DNA from: JAAFJU01 sp043764895
Lineage (GTDB): Bacteria; Cyanobacteriota; Cyanobacteriia; Leptolyngbyales; Leptolyngbyaceae
Direction: 5' to 3'
Assembly (NCBI GenBank): GCA_043764895.1
Contig: JAYUJY010000227.1
Location: forward strand, 1-57,365
Length of the DNA: 57,365 bases
The position numbers were made by a program, and so were the translations under genes. The notes below the pieces were generated by a model. It was not told the origin of the DNA and did not search any database. It saw only the letters and a list, made by a program, of their open reading frames with translations. Numbering within the stretch: the first letter of the stretch is position 1; each line of letters opens with the position of its first letter. Positions 8,345 through 16,551 of the stretch are shown here, one piece after another.

Positions 8345-9283
8345 ATGCTGCAACTGCCTGAACCCCCGCTTGTGAAAAAAAAATCTACTTTGGCATCTGT
8401 CGAGACTGCCTATGAATGCTGTCGTCAAGTGACCGCCGACTTTGCCAAGAGTTTTTATCTCTCGACGATGCTCATGCCAGCTCAGAAGCGGCGGGCCATT
8501 TGGGCGATTTATGTCTGGTGTCGTCGGACCGATGAACTGGTCGATGGCGCAGACTCGGGCAACACCACTAATGCGACCCTAGACGACTGGGAAGAGCAGC
8601 TTGAAGCTCTCTTTGCTGGGAAGCCGCAGGATGACTTCGATGTAGCACTGGTGGACACACTAGAGCGCTACGACCTAGACATTCAGCCGTTCCGCGACAT
8701 GATCGAAGGGCAGCGGATGGACCTCTATCGCAACCGCTATGAGACCTACGAAGACCTCGAACTCTACTGCTACCGCGTGGCGGGAACGGTCGGGCTAATG
8801 TCTACGACGATCATGGGCATTGACGAGTCGAGCCAAAATGCACCCTGGAATCGTCTGAACCCGCCGTACCTTCCTGTAAAGGAAGCGACGGCGTTGGGCA
8901 TTGCCAATCAGTTGACCAATATCCTGCGGGATGTGGGGGAGGATCGCCATCGCGGACGTATTTATCTACCGATGGAAGATTTGCATCGTTTTAACTACAC
9001 CGAGAAAGATCTCATGAACGGGGTGGTGGACGATCGCTGGCGTGCGTTGATGAAGTTCCAGATTGCGCGGGCACGCAAGGTTTTCGTGGAAGCCGATCGG
9101 GGAATTTCGTTCTTGAGCGAAGATGCACGGTGGCCTGTATGGGCGGCATCCATGACCTATAGCTGGATTCTGGGTGCAATTGAGCGCAATGACTATGATG
9201 TTTTCAGCAAGCGGGCTTATGTTTCAACGAGGCGAAAATTAGCCGCGCTGCCGATCGCGTTGATGCGGGCTAAGGTTCTGTAA
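8345..9283 (+). CDS. crtB: 15-cis-phytoene synthase
   Basis: Condenses two geranylgeranyl diphosphates to phytoene, the first step of carotenoid synthesis. Both Asp-rich motifs are visible: RRTDELVDG (near residue 58) and NQLTNILRDVGEDRHRGRIYLP (near residues 190-210), plus the FAKSFYLSTMLMP segment. I start at MLQLPEPP, which matches the N-terminus of cyanobacterial homologues; an upstream in-frame Met (8252) would add 31 unrelated residues. Lies downstream of crtP in the same orientation. Confidence 0.95.
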   Translation: MLQLPEPPLVKKKSTLASVETAYECCRQVTADFAKSFYLSTMLMPAQKRRAIWAIYVWCRRTDELVDGADSGNTTNATLDDWEEQLEALFAGKPQDDFDVALVDTLERYDLDIQPFRDMIEGQRMDLYRNRYETYEDLELYCYRVAGTVGLMSTTIMGIDESSQNAPWNRLNPPYLPVKEATALGIANQLTNILRDVGEDRHRGRIYLPMEDLHRFNYTEKDLMNGVVDDRWRALMKFQIARARKVFVEADRGISFLSEDARWPVWAASMTYSWILGAIERNDYDVFSKRAYVSTRRKLAALPIALMRAKVL

Positions 9284-9413
9284 AGCGTCTGTTGATAGAT
9301 GGCCTAGTCAATCAGACGAGTGAGTTACACCGAGTGAGTTACACAATGGGTCTCAATTTATTACAATACTTAATAGATTGAAAGACCCTTAATCCAAAAC
9401 TCTGAACTCCACC

Positions 9414-10505
9414 ATGGCTGAAACGTTAATTCCAGATGATCTAACTAAGCTGGCATACCAAACGCTCCAGCAGGGAAAAGCCGCGTTCGGACTGGCACAC
9501 AAAACCCTCTCTAGACGCGCCCTTCAGGTCATCGAACCCCTCGGACTCATTGAGAAATCAGCCGATCGTCCTCTGCCCACCATTCCCGATGGAATGATGC
9601 AGGAGGTTCGAGAAAGCTATGAGAATCTCCTAGCAAGCGATTGGGCGGATGCAGAGCGGGGTGTCTATCCTAAGTCTCTTCTGTTTGACGATCCTTGGGA
9701 TGACTTCATTAAGTACTATCCCGCTGTTTGTTTGGATACTGCTTCGGTCTGGAATCGCTCCCAAAAAGGGAATATCCGAGAGTTTGACGATCGCATTGAC
9801 ACCGCAGGTCTTCCCAACTACTACACTCAAAATTTCCATAATCAAACTAATGGGTATCTAAGCGATCGATCGGCCCAAATATATGACCTCCAAGTCGAGA
9901 TCCTATTTAACGGTGCAGCGGATGCCATGCGTCGTCGAGTGTTGGCCCCGCTTAAGGCCGGACTCGCTGCTTTCCCGGATGCTAGCCCTGAGAGCATTAA
10001 GCATCTGGACATTGCTTGTGGTACAGGACGGACCCTGCGGATGATGCGGAGTATTTTGCCCAAGGCGAAACTCTACGGCGTGGACCTCTCAGAAGCCTAT
10101 CTGCGCAAAGCAAACCAGCTTCTTTCCCAACTTCCGGGTGAGCTGCCCCAACTGGCCCAATCCGCTGGTGAATCGCTTCCCTATGTTGATAACTACTTCC
10201 ATCTCCTGAGCTGCGTCTTTTTGTTCCACGAGCTGCCTGCTCCTATCCGTCAGCAGGTCATTGACGAAGCCTTTCGGGTGGTTAAGCCCGGTGGGACGTT
10301 TGTAATTTGTGACTCGATTCAGCTTGACGATCGTCCGGCGTGGGGAGCCATGATGGATGGTTTTGCGGCGACGTTCCATGAGCCGTTCTACCGCAACTAC
10401 ACCCAAGACAACCTGCTGAGTCGGCTAGAAAGCGCTGGATTCATCGTTCAGCCTGCTTCTACGCACTTCATGAGCAAGTATCTTGTTGCCAAAAAGCCAA
10501 ACTAA
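9414..10505 (+). CDS. Class I SAM-dependent methyltransferase
   Basis: A 363-residue protein with a Rossmann methyltransferase domain in the second half: motif I HLDIACGTGRTLRMM (about residues 198-212), acidic end of strand 2 LYGVDLSEAYLRKA, SAGESLPYVDNYFHLLSCVFLFHELP and VVKPGGTFVICDSIQ. The N-terminal ~190 residues are family-specific to cyanobacteria (LLASDWADAERGVYPKSLLFDDPW). It follows crtB by 130 bp in the same direction, but a role in carotenoid modification is only suggested by position. The substrate is unknown. Confidence 0.85.
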   Translation: MAETLIPDDLTKLAYQTLQQGKAAFGLAHKTLSRRALQVIEPLGLIEKSADRPLPTIPDGMMQEVRESYENLLASDWADAERGVYPKSLLFDDPWDDFIKYYPAVCLDTASVWNRSQKGNIREFDDRIDTAGLPNYYTQNFHNQTNGYLSDRSAQIYDLQVEILFNGAADAMRRRVLAPLKAGLAAFPDASPESIKHLDIACGTGRTLRMMRSILPKAKLYGVDLSEAYLRKANQLLSQLPGELPQLAQSAGESLPYVDNYFHLLSCVFLFHELPAPIRQQVIDEAFRVVKPGGTFVICDSIQLDDRPAWGAMMDGFAATFHEPFYRNYTQDNLLSRLESAGFIVQPASTHFMSKYLVAKKPN

Positions 10506-10520
10506 ATTTAAGTTAATATT

Positions 10521-10556
10521 AAAAAGGGGAAAGAAAATTAATTCTTTCCCCTTTTT
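10521..10556. terminator. Bidirectional terminator between methyltransferase and tRNA-Leu
   Basis: Perfect 15-bp stem AAAAAGGGGAAAGAA / TTCTTTCCCCTTTTT with a 6-nt AATTAA loop. A and T runs on both sides let it work for the methyltransferase gene on the plus strand and for tRNA-Leu on the minus strand. Confidence 0.9.
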
Positions 10557-10557
10557 A

Positions 10558-10638
10558 TGCAGATAGCGAGACTCGAACTCGCAAGTCAAAGACATACGCA
10601 CCTCAAGCGTACGCGTATACCAATTCCGCCATATCTGC
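10558..10638 (-). tRNA. trnL: tRNA-Leu (GAG)
   Basis: On the minus strand the acceptor GCAGATA pairs with TATCTGC, the discriminator base is A, the anticodon stem ACGC/GCGT carries a loop with anticodon GAG, and the T arm reads GCGAG-TTCGAGT-CTCGC. The long variable arm expected of a class II tRNA is present (ATGTCTTTGACTT). CCA is not encoded. Confidence 0.93.
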
Positions 10639-10784
10639 GTGCTGGTTGCCTGCGTTTATTCAGGCTTGCTTACTATAGCAAAAAAACTTGATTTGCCAAC
10701 CTCTTTTTTGATTTTCTTAAAAAAAGTTGCACCTCGCTCGCCTAAAGCGGTTCAATATAGGGCGTCCCGTTTGATGCCGACACC

Positions 10785-12179
10785 ATGCCTAGCACCCTGT
10801 CCTTTCACGCTTCCCTCGCTGCCCTGACCGATGCCACTAGTGGAATAATCCCAAATTCAACTCCAAATCTAACCTTAGAGACGATCGCATTTGGCATTAC
10901 CACCGATAGCCGCGCGGTGGTTCCCGGTCAGCTTTTTGTGGCGCTGCGGGGGGAGACTTTTGATGGTCATGATTATGTGGAGCGTGCGATCGCAGCGGGA
11001 GCGGTTGTTGCCGTGGTGGATGACAGGTTTGAGGCGGGGGATTTGCATGTGCTGGTGGTTCGCGACACCTTGAAAGCCTATCAAGCGATCGGACGCTGGT
11101 GGCGGCGACAGTTTGATATTCCGGTGATTGCGATTACTGGATCGGTGGGTAAAACCACAACCAAAGAACTCATTGCGACGCTACTGGCTCAATTCGGTCC
11201 GGTCTTGAAAACCCAAGCTAACTTTAACAACGAAATCGGCGTCCCCAAAACGCTGCTTGAACTCAACGCTGAACACCAGTTTGCGGTCGTCGAAATGGGA
11301 ATGCGCGGACCTGGCCAAATCGCCGAACTCGCCCTCATTGCTGAACCGACGATCGGACTGATTACCAGCGTAGGCACGTCCCACATCGAGTTGCTCGGCT
11401 CCCGACTGGCGATCGCCCAAGCAAAATGTGAACTCCTGACTGAAATGCCCAGCAGCGGGACCGCCATTTACAACGCCGATCAGCCGCTGTTGGTGACGAC
11501 CGCACAAGAACATTGGCATGGGAAAACGATTTCTTATGGCTTTAGCGCAGGCGAACTTCAAGGACACTTGGACGGCGATCGACTGGTGATTGACGGGACG
11601 GCTTTTCCGTTGCCCCTTCCAGGCGAGCACAATGCCATCAACTATCTCGGAGCCTTTGCTGTTCTTAAAGCGCTTGAATTAGACGCTAGCCGCTTCACCG
11701 CAGGCATTGAGGTCTCTCTTCCTAGCGGTCGTGCAAAACGCTACGAACTCACCACTGACGGCGTTCCCAATGACATCGTGATTCTGGATGAAACCTACAA
11801 CGCTGGACTTGAATCGATGCTGGCGTCGCTGACGTTACTCTCCCAAACGCTAGGAATTCGACGCATTGCGGTTTTGGGGACGATGAAAGAACTGGGTGAG
11901 TTTTCCATTGCGTTTCATCAGCAAGTCGGCGATCGGGTGCAGGAACTCGGGTTTGATCGATTGCTCATCTTGGCTGAACCTGCCGAAGCTGAAGCGTTAG
12001 CTCATCATGCGGAACCCGTGCCTTCGGAGCGATTTTTTACTTATGAAGCCCTCGTCGATCGATTAAACGAGCTGATGCAACCGGGCGATCGGATTTTGGT
12101 TAAAGCGTCGCGATCGGTGGGACTCGATCGGGTGGTGAATGCGCTGTTAACCCCCACGGATGAACAGCACATTTCGTAA
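10785..12179 (+). CDS. murF: UDP-N-acetylmuramoyl-tripeptide--D-alanyl-D-alanine ligase
   Basis: Last cytoplasmic step of the peptidoglycan precursor: ATP-dependent addition of D-Ala-D-Ala to the UDP-MurNAc-tripeptide. 464 residues, normal size. The N-terminal uridine-binding domain has ITTDSRAVVPGQLFVALRGETFDGHDYV. The P-loop is AITGSVGKTTTKELIATLL (about residues 115-133), then NFNNEIGVPKTLLEL, the MGMRGPGQI segment, and a C-terminal Mur ligase domain with LDETYNA and GTMKELGEFS. Monocistronic in appearance. Confidence 0.97.
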   Translation: MPSTLSFHASLAALTDATSGIIPNSTPNLTLETIAFGITTDSRAVVPGQLFVALRGETFDGHDYVERAIAAGAVVAVVDDRFEAGDLHVLVVRDTLKAYQAIGRWWRRQFDIPVIAITGSVGKTTTKELIATLLAQFGPVLKTQANFNNEIGVPKTLLELNAEHQFAVVEMGMRGPGQIAELALIAEPTIGLITSVGTSHIELLGSRLAIAQAKCELLTEMPSSGTAIYNADQPLLVTTAQEHWHGKTISYGFSAGELQGHLDGDRLVIDGTAFPLPLPGEHNAINYLGAFAVLKALELDASRFTAGIEVSLPSGRAKRYELTTDGVPNDIVILDETYNAGLESMLASLTLLSQTLGIRRIAVLGTMKELGEFSIAFHQQVGDRVQELGFDRLLILAEPAEAEALAHHAEPVPSERFFTYEALVDRLNELMQPGDRILVKASRSVGLDRVVNALLTPTDEQHIS

Positions 12180-12294
12180 TACTTAGGCTTGCCTTTAGAA
12201 TGGCTGGGCGAGTATGAAGACCAAGCTATTTCTTAAGTCTAAGTGATATGATTAGTAGAGATAAAAATGCTAATTGAATAGGACTGATATCCCA

Positions 12295-12945
12295 ATGTCA
12301 TTACTTGATCACCAGCAAAACTACAGTTTCAGCCGCTACTTCGATATGGGGCTGGAAGCGAGTGAGTTGGCGAACGAATTAGGTTATGCCCTAGTGCGCC
12401 AAAACCTTCAGTTGCCGCAGTTTCAGGGTGAACTCGATCGAATTAGTGAATTGCACGATCGGTTAGAAGAGGTATTGCCCTACGTGCCGTTGACCAGCGA
12501 ACTCGCCCGACGCGAAATCGTCATTTCACGGGTGATGACTGAGGTCATTCACTACACTCATGCGGAGCTACGGATCGAATATCCGCTCAAGGTGTCTAAT
12601 TGGTTGCAGGGAAATCTAGATTATTTGTTCCAACTCAAAAATCCCTCCACGCAGCCTGCGACACAGTTTGTCGTGATTGAAGCAAAGTATGAGGACTTGA
12701 CGCGAGGGTTTACGCAGCTAGTTGCTGAACTTGCAGCCATTGATCAATGGGAAAAAACTCCCAATTTAGAACTGCAACCTCAGGTTATTGGGGCTGTCAC
12801 AACCGGACTCAGTTGGCAATTTGGGCGGCTCGATCGGGTCTCCAAGTTGTTGCAGCAAGGAATAAATAGTTATCGGGTTCCGGAAGATTTGGAGTCAGTG
12901 ATGCGGATTTTGGTGGCAGCAGTGCGGGGAGAGACGGAGAACTGA
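12295..12945 (+). CDS. Putative PD-(D/E)XK nuclease-like protein
   Basis: A 216-residue protein of unknown function. Residues in the middle (LKVSNWLQGNLDYLFQL, then FVVIEAKYEDLTRGFTQLVAEL) have the D...(I/V)EAK...Q layout of a restriction-endonuclease-like fold, as in Uma2-type and type I R-subunit N-terminal domains. The same layout recurs in the protein at 52128-52736 (CDFMIS...VVVVEAKKADLKLGLGQC). Start chosen at MSLLDHQ; the frame is open seven codons further. No partner methylase is adjacent, so a classical restriction role is not supported. Confidence 0.6.
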   Translation: MSLLDHQQNYSFSRYFDMGLEASELANELGYALVRQNLQLPQFQGELDRISELHDRLEEVLPYVPLTSELARREIVISRVMTEVIHYTHAELRIEYPLKVSNWLQGNLDYLFQLKNPSTQPATQFVVIEAKYEDLTRGFTQLVAELAAIDQWEKTPNLELQPQVIGAVTTGLSWQFGRLDRVSKLLQQGINSYRVPEDLESVMRILVAAVRGETEN

Positions 12946-12986
12946 GCCTTGTGATAGGCTTCTAATGTTCTAGATTACTAGCTGCT

Positions 12987-13721
12987 ATGACTCGTTATTT
13001 CCTAAAGATCTCCGTCCACGCAGTCAGCGCGATCGCCTTAGTCACAGTCGCCACTCCTGCCTTGGCCAACGATAAAGCCTATCCAGAATTGATGCTTCGA
13101 TCGCTTGTCGAAATGTGCGTCAAGGAACAGCCTAAAGGACTCTTGGTGCCGTTTGCAAAAGAAGGGTCTTCAGAGAAAACGTTGCCGACGATTATGGGTG
13201 AGTATCAAGCGATCGTAACTCAGTCCATTGAGGCGTCCAAGCAAAATCGACTCGAACAGGAGCAAGCAATTGATGCAACCATAGCGCAGCGCTTAGTCCA
13301 ACTTAAGGAAAAACTGAAAGACCAAAAAGCGCTGAAGCAAGAACTTGCGAAAGTTCGAGAGGTGATTGCGATCGGGTCTGTGAAGGGGGAGAAACTGACC
13401 GTAGAACAACTGAAATCGTTAACCGCATCAGCAAATGATTTGGAACAGCTCTCGAAGGATCCAAAACACGTCGAAGTTATGGCGCAGACTGCAAAATTAC
13501 AATTGCTAACGGCAGTCCGATCGCGCGAGGCTCAGTTTAAACTTGAAGCCAATAAAGGATTGCTAAAACTCCAACGCTGCGAATGCACTATAGAACGGAT
13601 TCAAAAACGCTATGCTGTAAATGAACTCGGCGATCGGATTAAGTTAGAAATCACCGGAAGCAGTGGCATCTCAACAGATGTAAAAGAAGAGTTTGCACAA
13701 TGTCCAAAGCCTTCAAAATAG
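12987..13721 (+). CDS. Secreted coiled-coil protein of unknown function
   Basis: A 244-residue protein with a clear Sec signal peptide (hydrophobic SAIALVTVATPALA, cleavage after ALA near residue 27). The mature part is highly charged and alpha-helical, with long Gln/Glu/Lys-rich stretches predicted to coil (about residues 80-180). It contains Cys at MCVKEQ and in RCECTIERIQ, and ends PKPSK. Likely periplasmic or extracellular. I do not recognise a family. The MITE-like repeat begins 14 bp after the stop. Confidence 0.6.
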   Translation: MTRYFLKISVHAVSAIALVTVATPALANDKAYPELMLRSLVEMCVKEQPKGLLVPFAKEGSSEKTLPTIMGEYQAIVTQSIEASKQNRLEQEQAIDATIAQRLVQLKEKLKDQKALKQELAKVREVIAIGSVKGEKLTVEQLKSLTASANDLEQLSKDPKHVEVMAQTAKLQLLTAVRSREAQFKLEANKGLLKLQRCECTIERIQKRYAVNELGDRIKLEITGSSGISTDVKEEFAQCPKPSK

Positions 13722-13734
13722 GAATGAATGATGC

Positions 13735-13938
13735 TAGTACCATGCGGCTTAAATAAGCCAGGTCTTCAGAGCCTATTCGTTCGGTTTGGGGCACGGCGTG
13801 CCATGCCCCTACAGATCCGGGTTTCAGAGACTGTAGGGGCATGGCTTGCCGTGCCCAAAGCCCAACGAAAAATCGATCAATACGTCTGATTGTTTCGTCT
13901 GATTGCAATACTGGGGTTAATTAACCTGCATAGTACTA
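13735..13938. repeat. MITE-like hairpin repeat, copy 1
   Basis: A 204-bp non-coding element bounded by imperfect terminal inverted repeats (TAGTACCATGCGGCTTAAATAAGCC and, inverted, TAGTACTATGCAGG...). Inside is a long inverted pair: TTTGGGGCACGGCGTGCC... and GGCATGGCTTGCCGTGCC. Related copies are at 41255, 41457, 52747 and 57269. It sits between convergent genes and could act as a double terminator. No coding capacity, so movement would need a transposase elsewhere. Confidence 0.85.
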
Positions 13939-13941
13939 TTC

Positions 13942-15129
13942 CTAACGCAAGGTCCAGGCCAAAAATCGCTCCGTGTAATAGAGAGCAAATTGATGACTCA
14001 CGCCCTGAAACACCGAGTCAAACGCATGATCAGCCCAAGGAATCTCGATAAAAACAGCCTGATTATTTTGATTGGTTAAAGCCTGGGCTAGGCGTTTGCC
14101 GAACTTAGACATGACGATGTGATCGCGTCCACCGTAAATTAAGAGAGACGACGGCAGATTTTTGCGGACTGCATTCAGTGGCGAAGCGGCAAAGTATTCG
14201 GCCCCTTTTTCGTCGGGGGTTCCGCCGAGAAAGGCAGTTAACACCGATCGCGATCCAATGGGGTCAGGATTAGGAACATCGTAGTAACCTGCCGTCAGAT
14301 TCACCGGGCCATAATAATTCACGACGGCCCGAAAGGCGATCGCCCCCGACTCGTATCCCGCTAATGACGCCAATTGGGCACCTGCCGATCGGCCCATGAT
14401 GGCCATGCGTGTCACATCGGTTTCGTACTCGGTGGCGTGCTGCTGGATGAAGGCTAACGCCGATCGGACGTCGGTGAGTTGGGCGGGGAAGGGGTACTGC
14501 GGTGCATAACGGTAGGATATGGCCCAGACGACATAACCTTGGTGTGCCATATATCGACTAAACGTGGCATCTTGCCCTGGCGTTCCCCGCTGCCATGCAC
14601 CGCCGTGAATGAGGACAATACCTGGATAGTTTCCAACCATAGGGGGACGATAAATATTGAGCGCTAGAGGGACGCCATCGGGATTGGCAAAGGTTACATC
14701 TACGGTCTCACGAACAGGAACGGGCGTAAACCCGCGAAGTGCATCGGTAAAACTGAAGGGCTGGTGTCTAAATGACGATCGATCGAGGTTGGGATCTTTT
14801 AAGGAATCTGGATTCAGATTAGAACGCATGGATTCATCAGCTTGCGATCGGGCCTGCGATAGCTGTGAGAGAGGTAATGCACTCAGAATAAGTGCCGCGA
14901 CAATCAAAACAAGTGAAACACGAGTGGCCCAGCCAGATTGAAATTTGACAAGGCTGATAACTAACGCGACGGCGATCGTAACGTTGATTCCTAAAAGCCA
15001 TGGACTGATTTCCGGTGTCCCAACGCTCAGAGGCAATAACGAAAAAATTGGAGCGGGAATGACAATCCAAATGCACAGCAAAAAACTGGTTAGGCAAAGG
15101 AGAAAAAGAAGTGCAGAGGAGAAGCCCAT
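13942..15129 (-). CDS. Alpha/beta hydrolase (esterase/lipase family) with membrane helices
   Basis: A 395-residue protein with three N-terminal hydrophobic segments (residues about 3-95), a short linker, and a C-terminal HSL/carboxylesterase-type domain. The oxyanion motif is IHGGAWQRG, the nucleophile elbow GRSAG (Ser), with Asp in YGGRDHIV and His in PWADHAFDSV. The catalytic triad is complete. Probably membrane-anchored; substrate unknown. Start set at the first ATG (MGFSSALL); a TTG six codons upstream is possible. Faces the MITE and follows the LuxR regulator gene in the same direction with a 30-bp gap, so they may form an operon. Confidence 0.85.
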   Translation of the reverse strand: MGFSSALLFLLCLTSFLLCIWIVIPAPIFSLLPLSVGTPEISPWLLGINVTIAVALVISLVKFQSGWATRVSLVLIVAALILSALPLSQLSQARSQADESMRSNLNPDSLKDPNLDRSSFRHQPFSFTDALRGFTPVPVRETVDVTFANPDGVPLALNIYRPPMVGNYPGIVLIHGGAWQRGTPGQDATFSRYMAHQGYVVWAISYRYAPQYPFPAQLTDVRSALAFIQQHATEYETDVTRMAIMGRSAGAQLASLAGYESGAIAFRAVVNYYGPVNLTAGYYDVPNPDPIGSRSVLTAFLGGTPDEKGAEYFAASPLNAVRKNLPSSLLIYGGRDHIVMSKFGKRLAQALTNQNNQAVFIEIPWADHAFDSVFQGVSHQFALYYTERFLAWTLR

Positions 15130-15159
15130 AGGAGTGACAATTAGCAATGACGAAGGCTT

Positions 15160-15933
15160 TTAAACAATACCAATCTTTCCTAAAATGTGGGCGATCGCAG
15201 CAGTTCGGTTTTGGACGCCGAGGCGACGATAAAGATTTTCCAAGTGTTTACGGACGGTGGCTTCACTACAGCCAATAGACTGAGCGATCGTGCGGGTTCC
15301 GTTGCCTCTCATCAGCAGATGAATCACTTCACGCTGGCGAGGCGTCAGTCCTAAATCAAGAAGTAGGGGATCGGATAAAGTCTCCATAATCTCAGAACTG
15401 TGGGCAATAAAATTCATTGCTTGCGTTTCAGCGCTGACAGGTCTGGGAGGATCCGTCAGCCTCGGATTTGCGATCGTTTTTATTTCAGTACTTTTGTGGA
15501 TAAGCCAATCAAGTGCAATAGATTGTTCGAGTAGGATTTGTAGGGCTTGGTGAATAGACGTCAATGTTTCGATTTCAGGGTGATTAAAAGGACGATCGCG
15601 GCGCAATAGCAACACTCCTAGGGATGATATTTCTTGAACATCTCCCCTGAACGATCGGGCCTTCAGATTCAACATAAACAACAGCCCAGCTTCCATCAGT
15701 TCCGTTTGGGTGACACGGACACACCAGTCCTTACAGGTCTTGCAGGGAATATCCTTAGCGTGCCAAAGCCCAGAGGGACAGAGGGTTTTTAGATCAGCAG
15801 TGGTTGGGATGGCATGGTCCCAAAGGAGGACAGAGCGCAATTCCTCAAGAAGATTCCGCTGGAATGCCTCGATCGATCGACCGCTCCCCAGACGCTGCAA
15901 AATCCCCAATTCTTGTCCTTGATGCACTGACAT
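15160..15933 (-). CDS. LuxR-family transcriptional regulator with Cys cluster
   Basis: A 257-residue regulator. The C-terminal 65 residues are a classical LuxR/NarL helix-turn-helix: LTPRQREVIHLLMRGNGTRTIAQSIGCSEATVRKH then LGVQNRTAAIAHIL. The N-terminal half resembles a GAF-like sensor and carries four clustered Cys with spacing C-x11-C-x2-C-x3-C (LCPSG...IPCKTCKDWC, about residues 49-68), suggesting metal or redox sensing. It diverges from the HetC-like exporter gene across a 618-bp intergenic region and is a good candidate regulator of that locus. A TCTAGAGTTCTCTAGA palindrome lies 28 bp upstream. Confidence 0.85.
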   Translation of the reverse strand: MSVHQGQELGILQRLGSGRSIEAFQRNLLEELRSVLLWDHAIPTTADLKTLCPSGLWHAKDIPCKTCKDWCVRVTQTELMEAGLLFMLNLKARSFRGDVQEISSLGVLLLRRDRPFNHPEIETLTSIHQALQILLEQSIALDWLIHKSTEIKTIANPRLTDPPRPVSAETQAMNFIAHSSEIMETLSDPLLLDLGLTPRQREVIHLLMRGNGTRTIAQSIGCSEATVRKHLENLYRRLGVQNRTAAIAHILGKIGIV

Positions 15934-15960
15934 ATTTACGCTCCAAAGGAATATAAGTCA

Positions 15961-15976
15961 TCTAGAGTTCTCTAGA
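15961..15976. promoter_or_regulatory. Palindrome upstream of LuxR-type gene
   Basis: Perfect 7-2-7 inverted repeat TCTAGAGTTCTCTAGA, 28 bp before the start codon of the LuxR-type regulator. The position suits an autoregulatory operator; the binding protein is not known. Confidence 0.45.
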
Positions 15977-16009
15977 ATTTTAATTTTATTTAAAGAGATT
16001 TGAAAAAGA

Positions 16010-16041
16010 TTTGTCTTTAACTAAAGGTTTGTCTTTAACTA
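16010..16041. repeat. 14-bp direct repeat in the divergent promoter region
   Basis: TTTGTCTTTAACTA occurs at 16010-16023 and again at 16028-16041, an 18-bp period. It could be a tandem binding site upstream of the LuxR-type gene. Confidence 0.5.
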
Positions 16042-16523
16042 TAGAGTTTATTATCGGTACATTATTCGTAAATAGCTATAGATAATTACTATTGATTCCT
16101 ATCATTCAAACCCACCCATAGGTTGAATCTGTTATCTATGCCTATGGTTGACGGTTAATTCGATCGTGACATTAATCGTCACAATCATAGAATGTTTCAA
16201 ATCCCTGAAATAAGAGTTGTCATTGGATTTGAGGTTGCTTGTACGCTAAATGACGTATTGCTCATTTTGGCGTGACTGTGGTGTCATAGTCCTAATGCTG
16301 CACTCATTCGGGTAAGTCTGGATGATCAATCAAAACTTACCTTCAATTATTATCCTGCACAATTATTTATCTTGAAGCTGAATTTGTAAAACCGAATTTG
16401 CATATGAGGTTCGTTAGGCTTTGTATAGGTTTGAAGTCCTGCAAGACTAACATCAAAAACTTTATGCATCATTCTGAGTCGTCTCCCTTAGGGTATACAC
16501 TCGGAAATTGTGATGAATTTTAA

Positions 16524-16541
16524 TCACATCATTTGATGTGA
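16524..16541. promoter_or_regulatory. Perfect palindrome just before the HetC-like gene
   Basis: TCACATCATTTGATGTGA is a perfect 8-2-8 inverted repeat ending 10 bp before the ATG at 16552. It may be an operator, or an RNA hairpin close to the ribosome binding site. It is the reverse arrangement of the TGTGA-N6-TCACA consensus of CRP-type regulators, so I do not call it a CRP site. Confidence 0.5.
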
Positions 16542-16551
16542 CTTTATTTAG

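Larger units (their letters stand above)
15934..16551. other. Long divergent intergenic region between luxR-type and exporter genes
   Basis: 618 bp without a convincing gene. It is AT-rich and holds a palindrome at 15961-15976, a 14-bp direct repeat at 16010-16041, and a perfect palindrome at 16524-16541 just before the exporter start. I saw no GTA-N8-TAC site typical of NtcA. The length and symmetrical sites suggest a regulated divergent promoter region. Confidence 0.6.

Noticed and set aside
12295..12945. Restriction-modification system
   Set aside because: Only a nuclease-like fold is visible; no methyltransferase of the DNA type or specificity subunit is near.
13735..13938. Small RNA gene within the hairpin repeat
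   Set aside because: The same structure occurs in five places with drifting sequence and no promoter, which fits a MITE better.
16524..16541. CRP/NtcA-type binding site before the HetC-like gene
   Set aside because: The palindrome is TCACATCA-TT-TGATGTGA, inverted relative to TGTGA-N6-TCACA, and no GTA-N8-TAC is seen.
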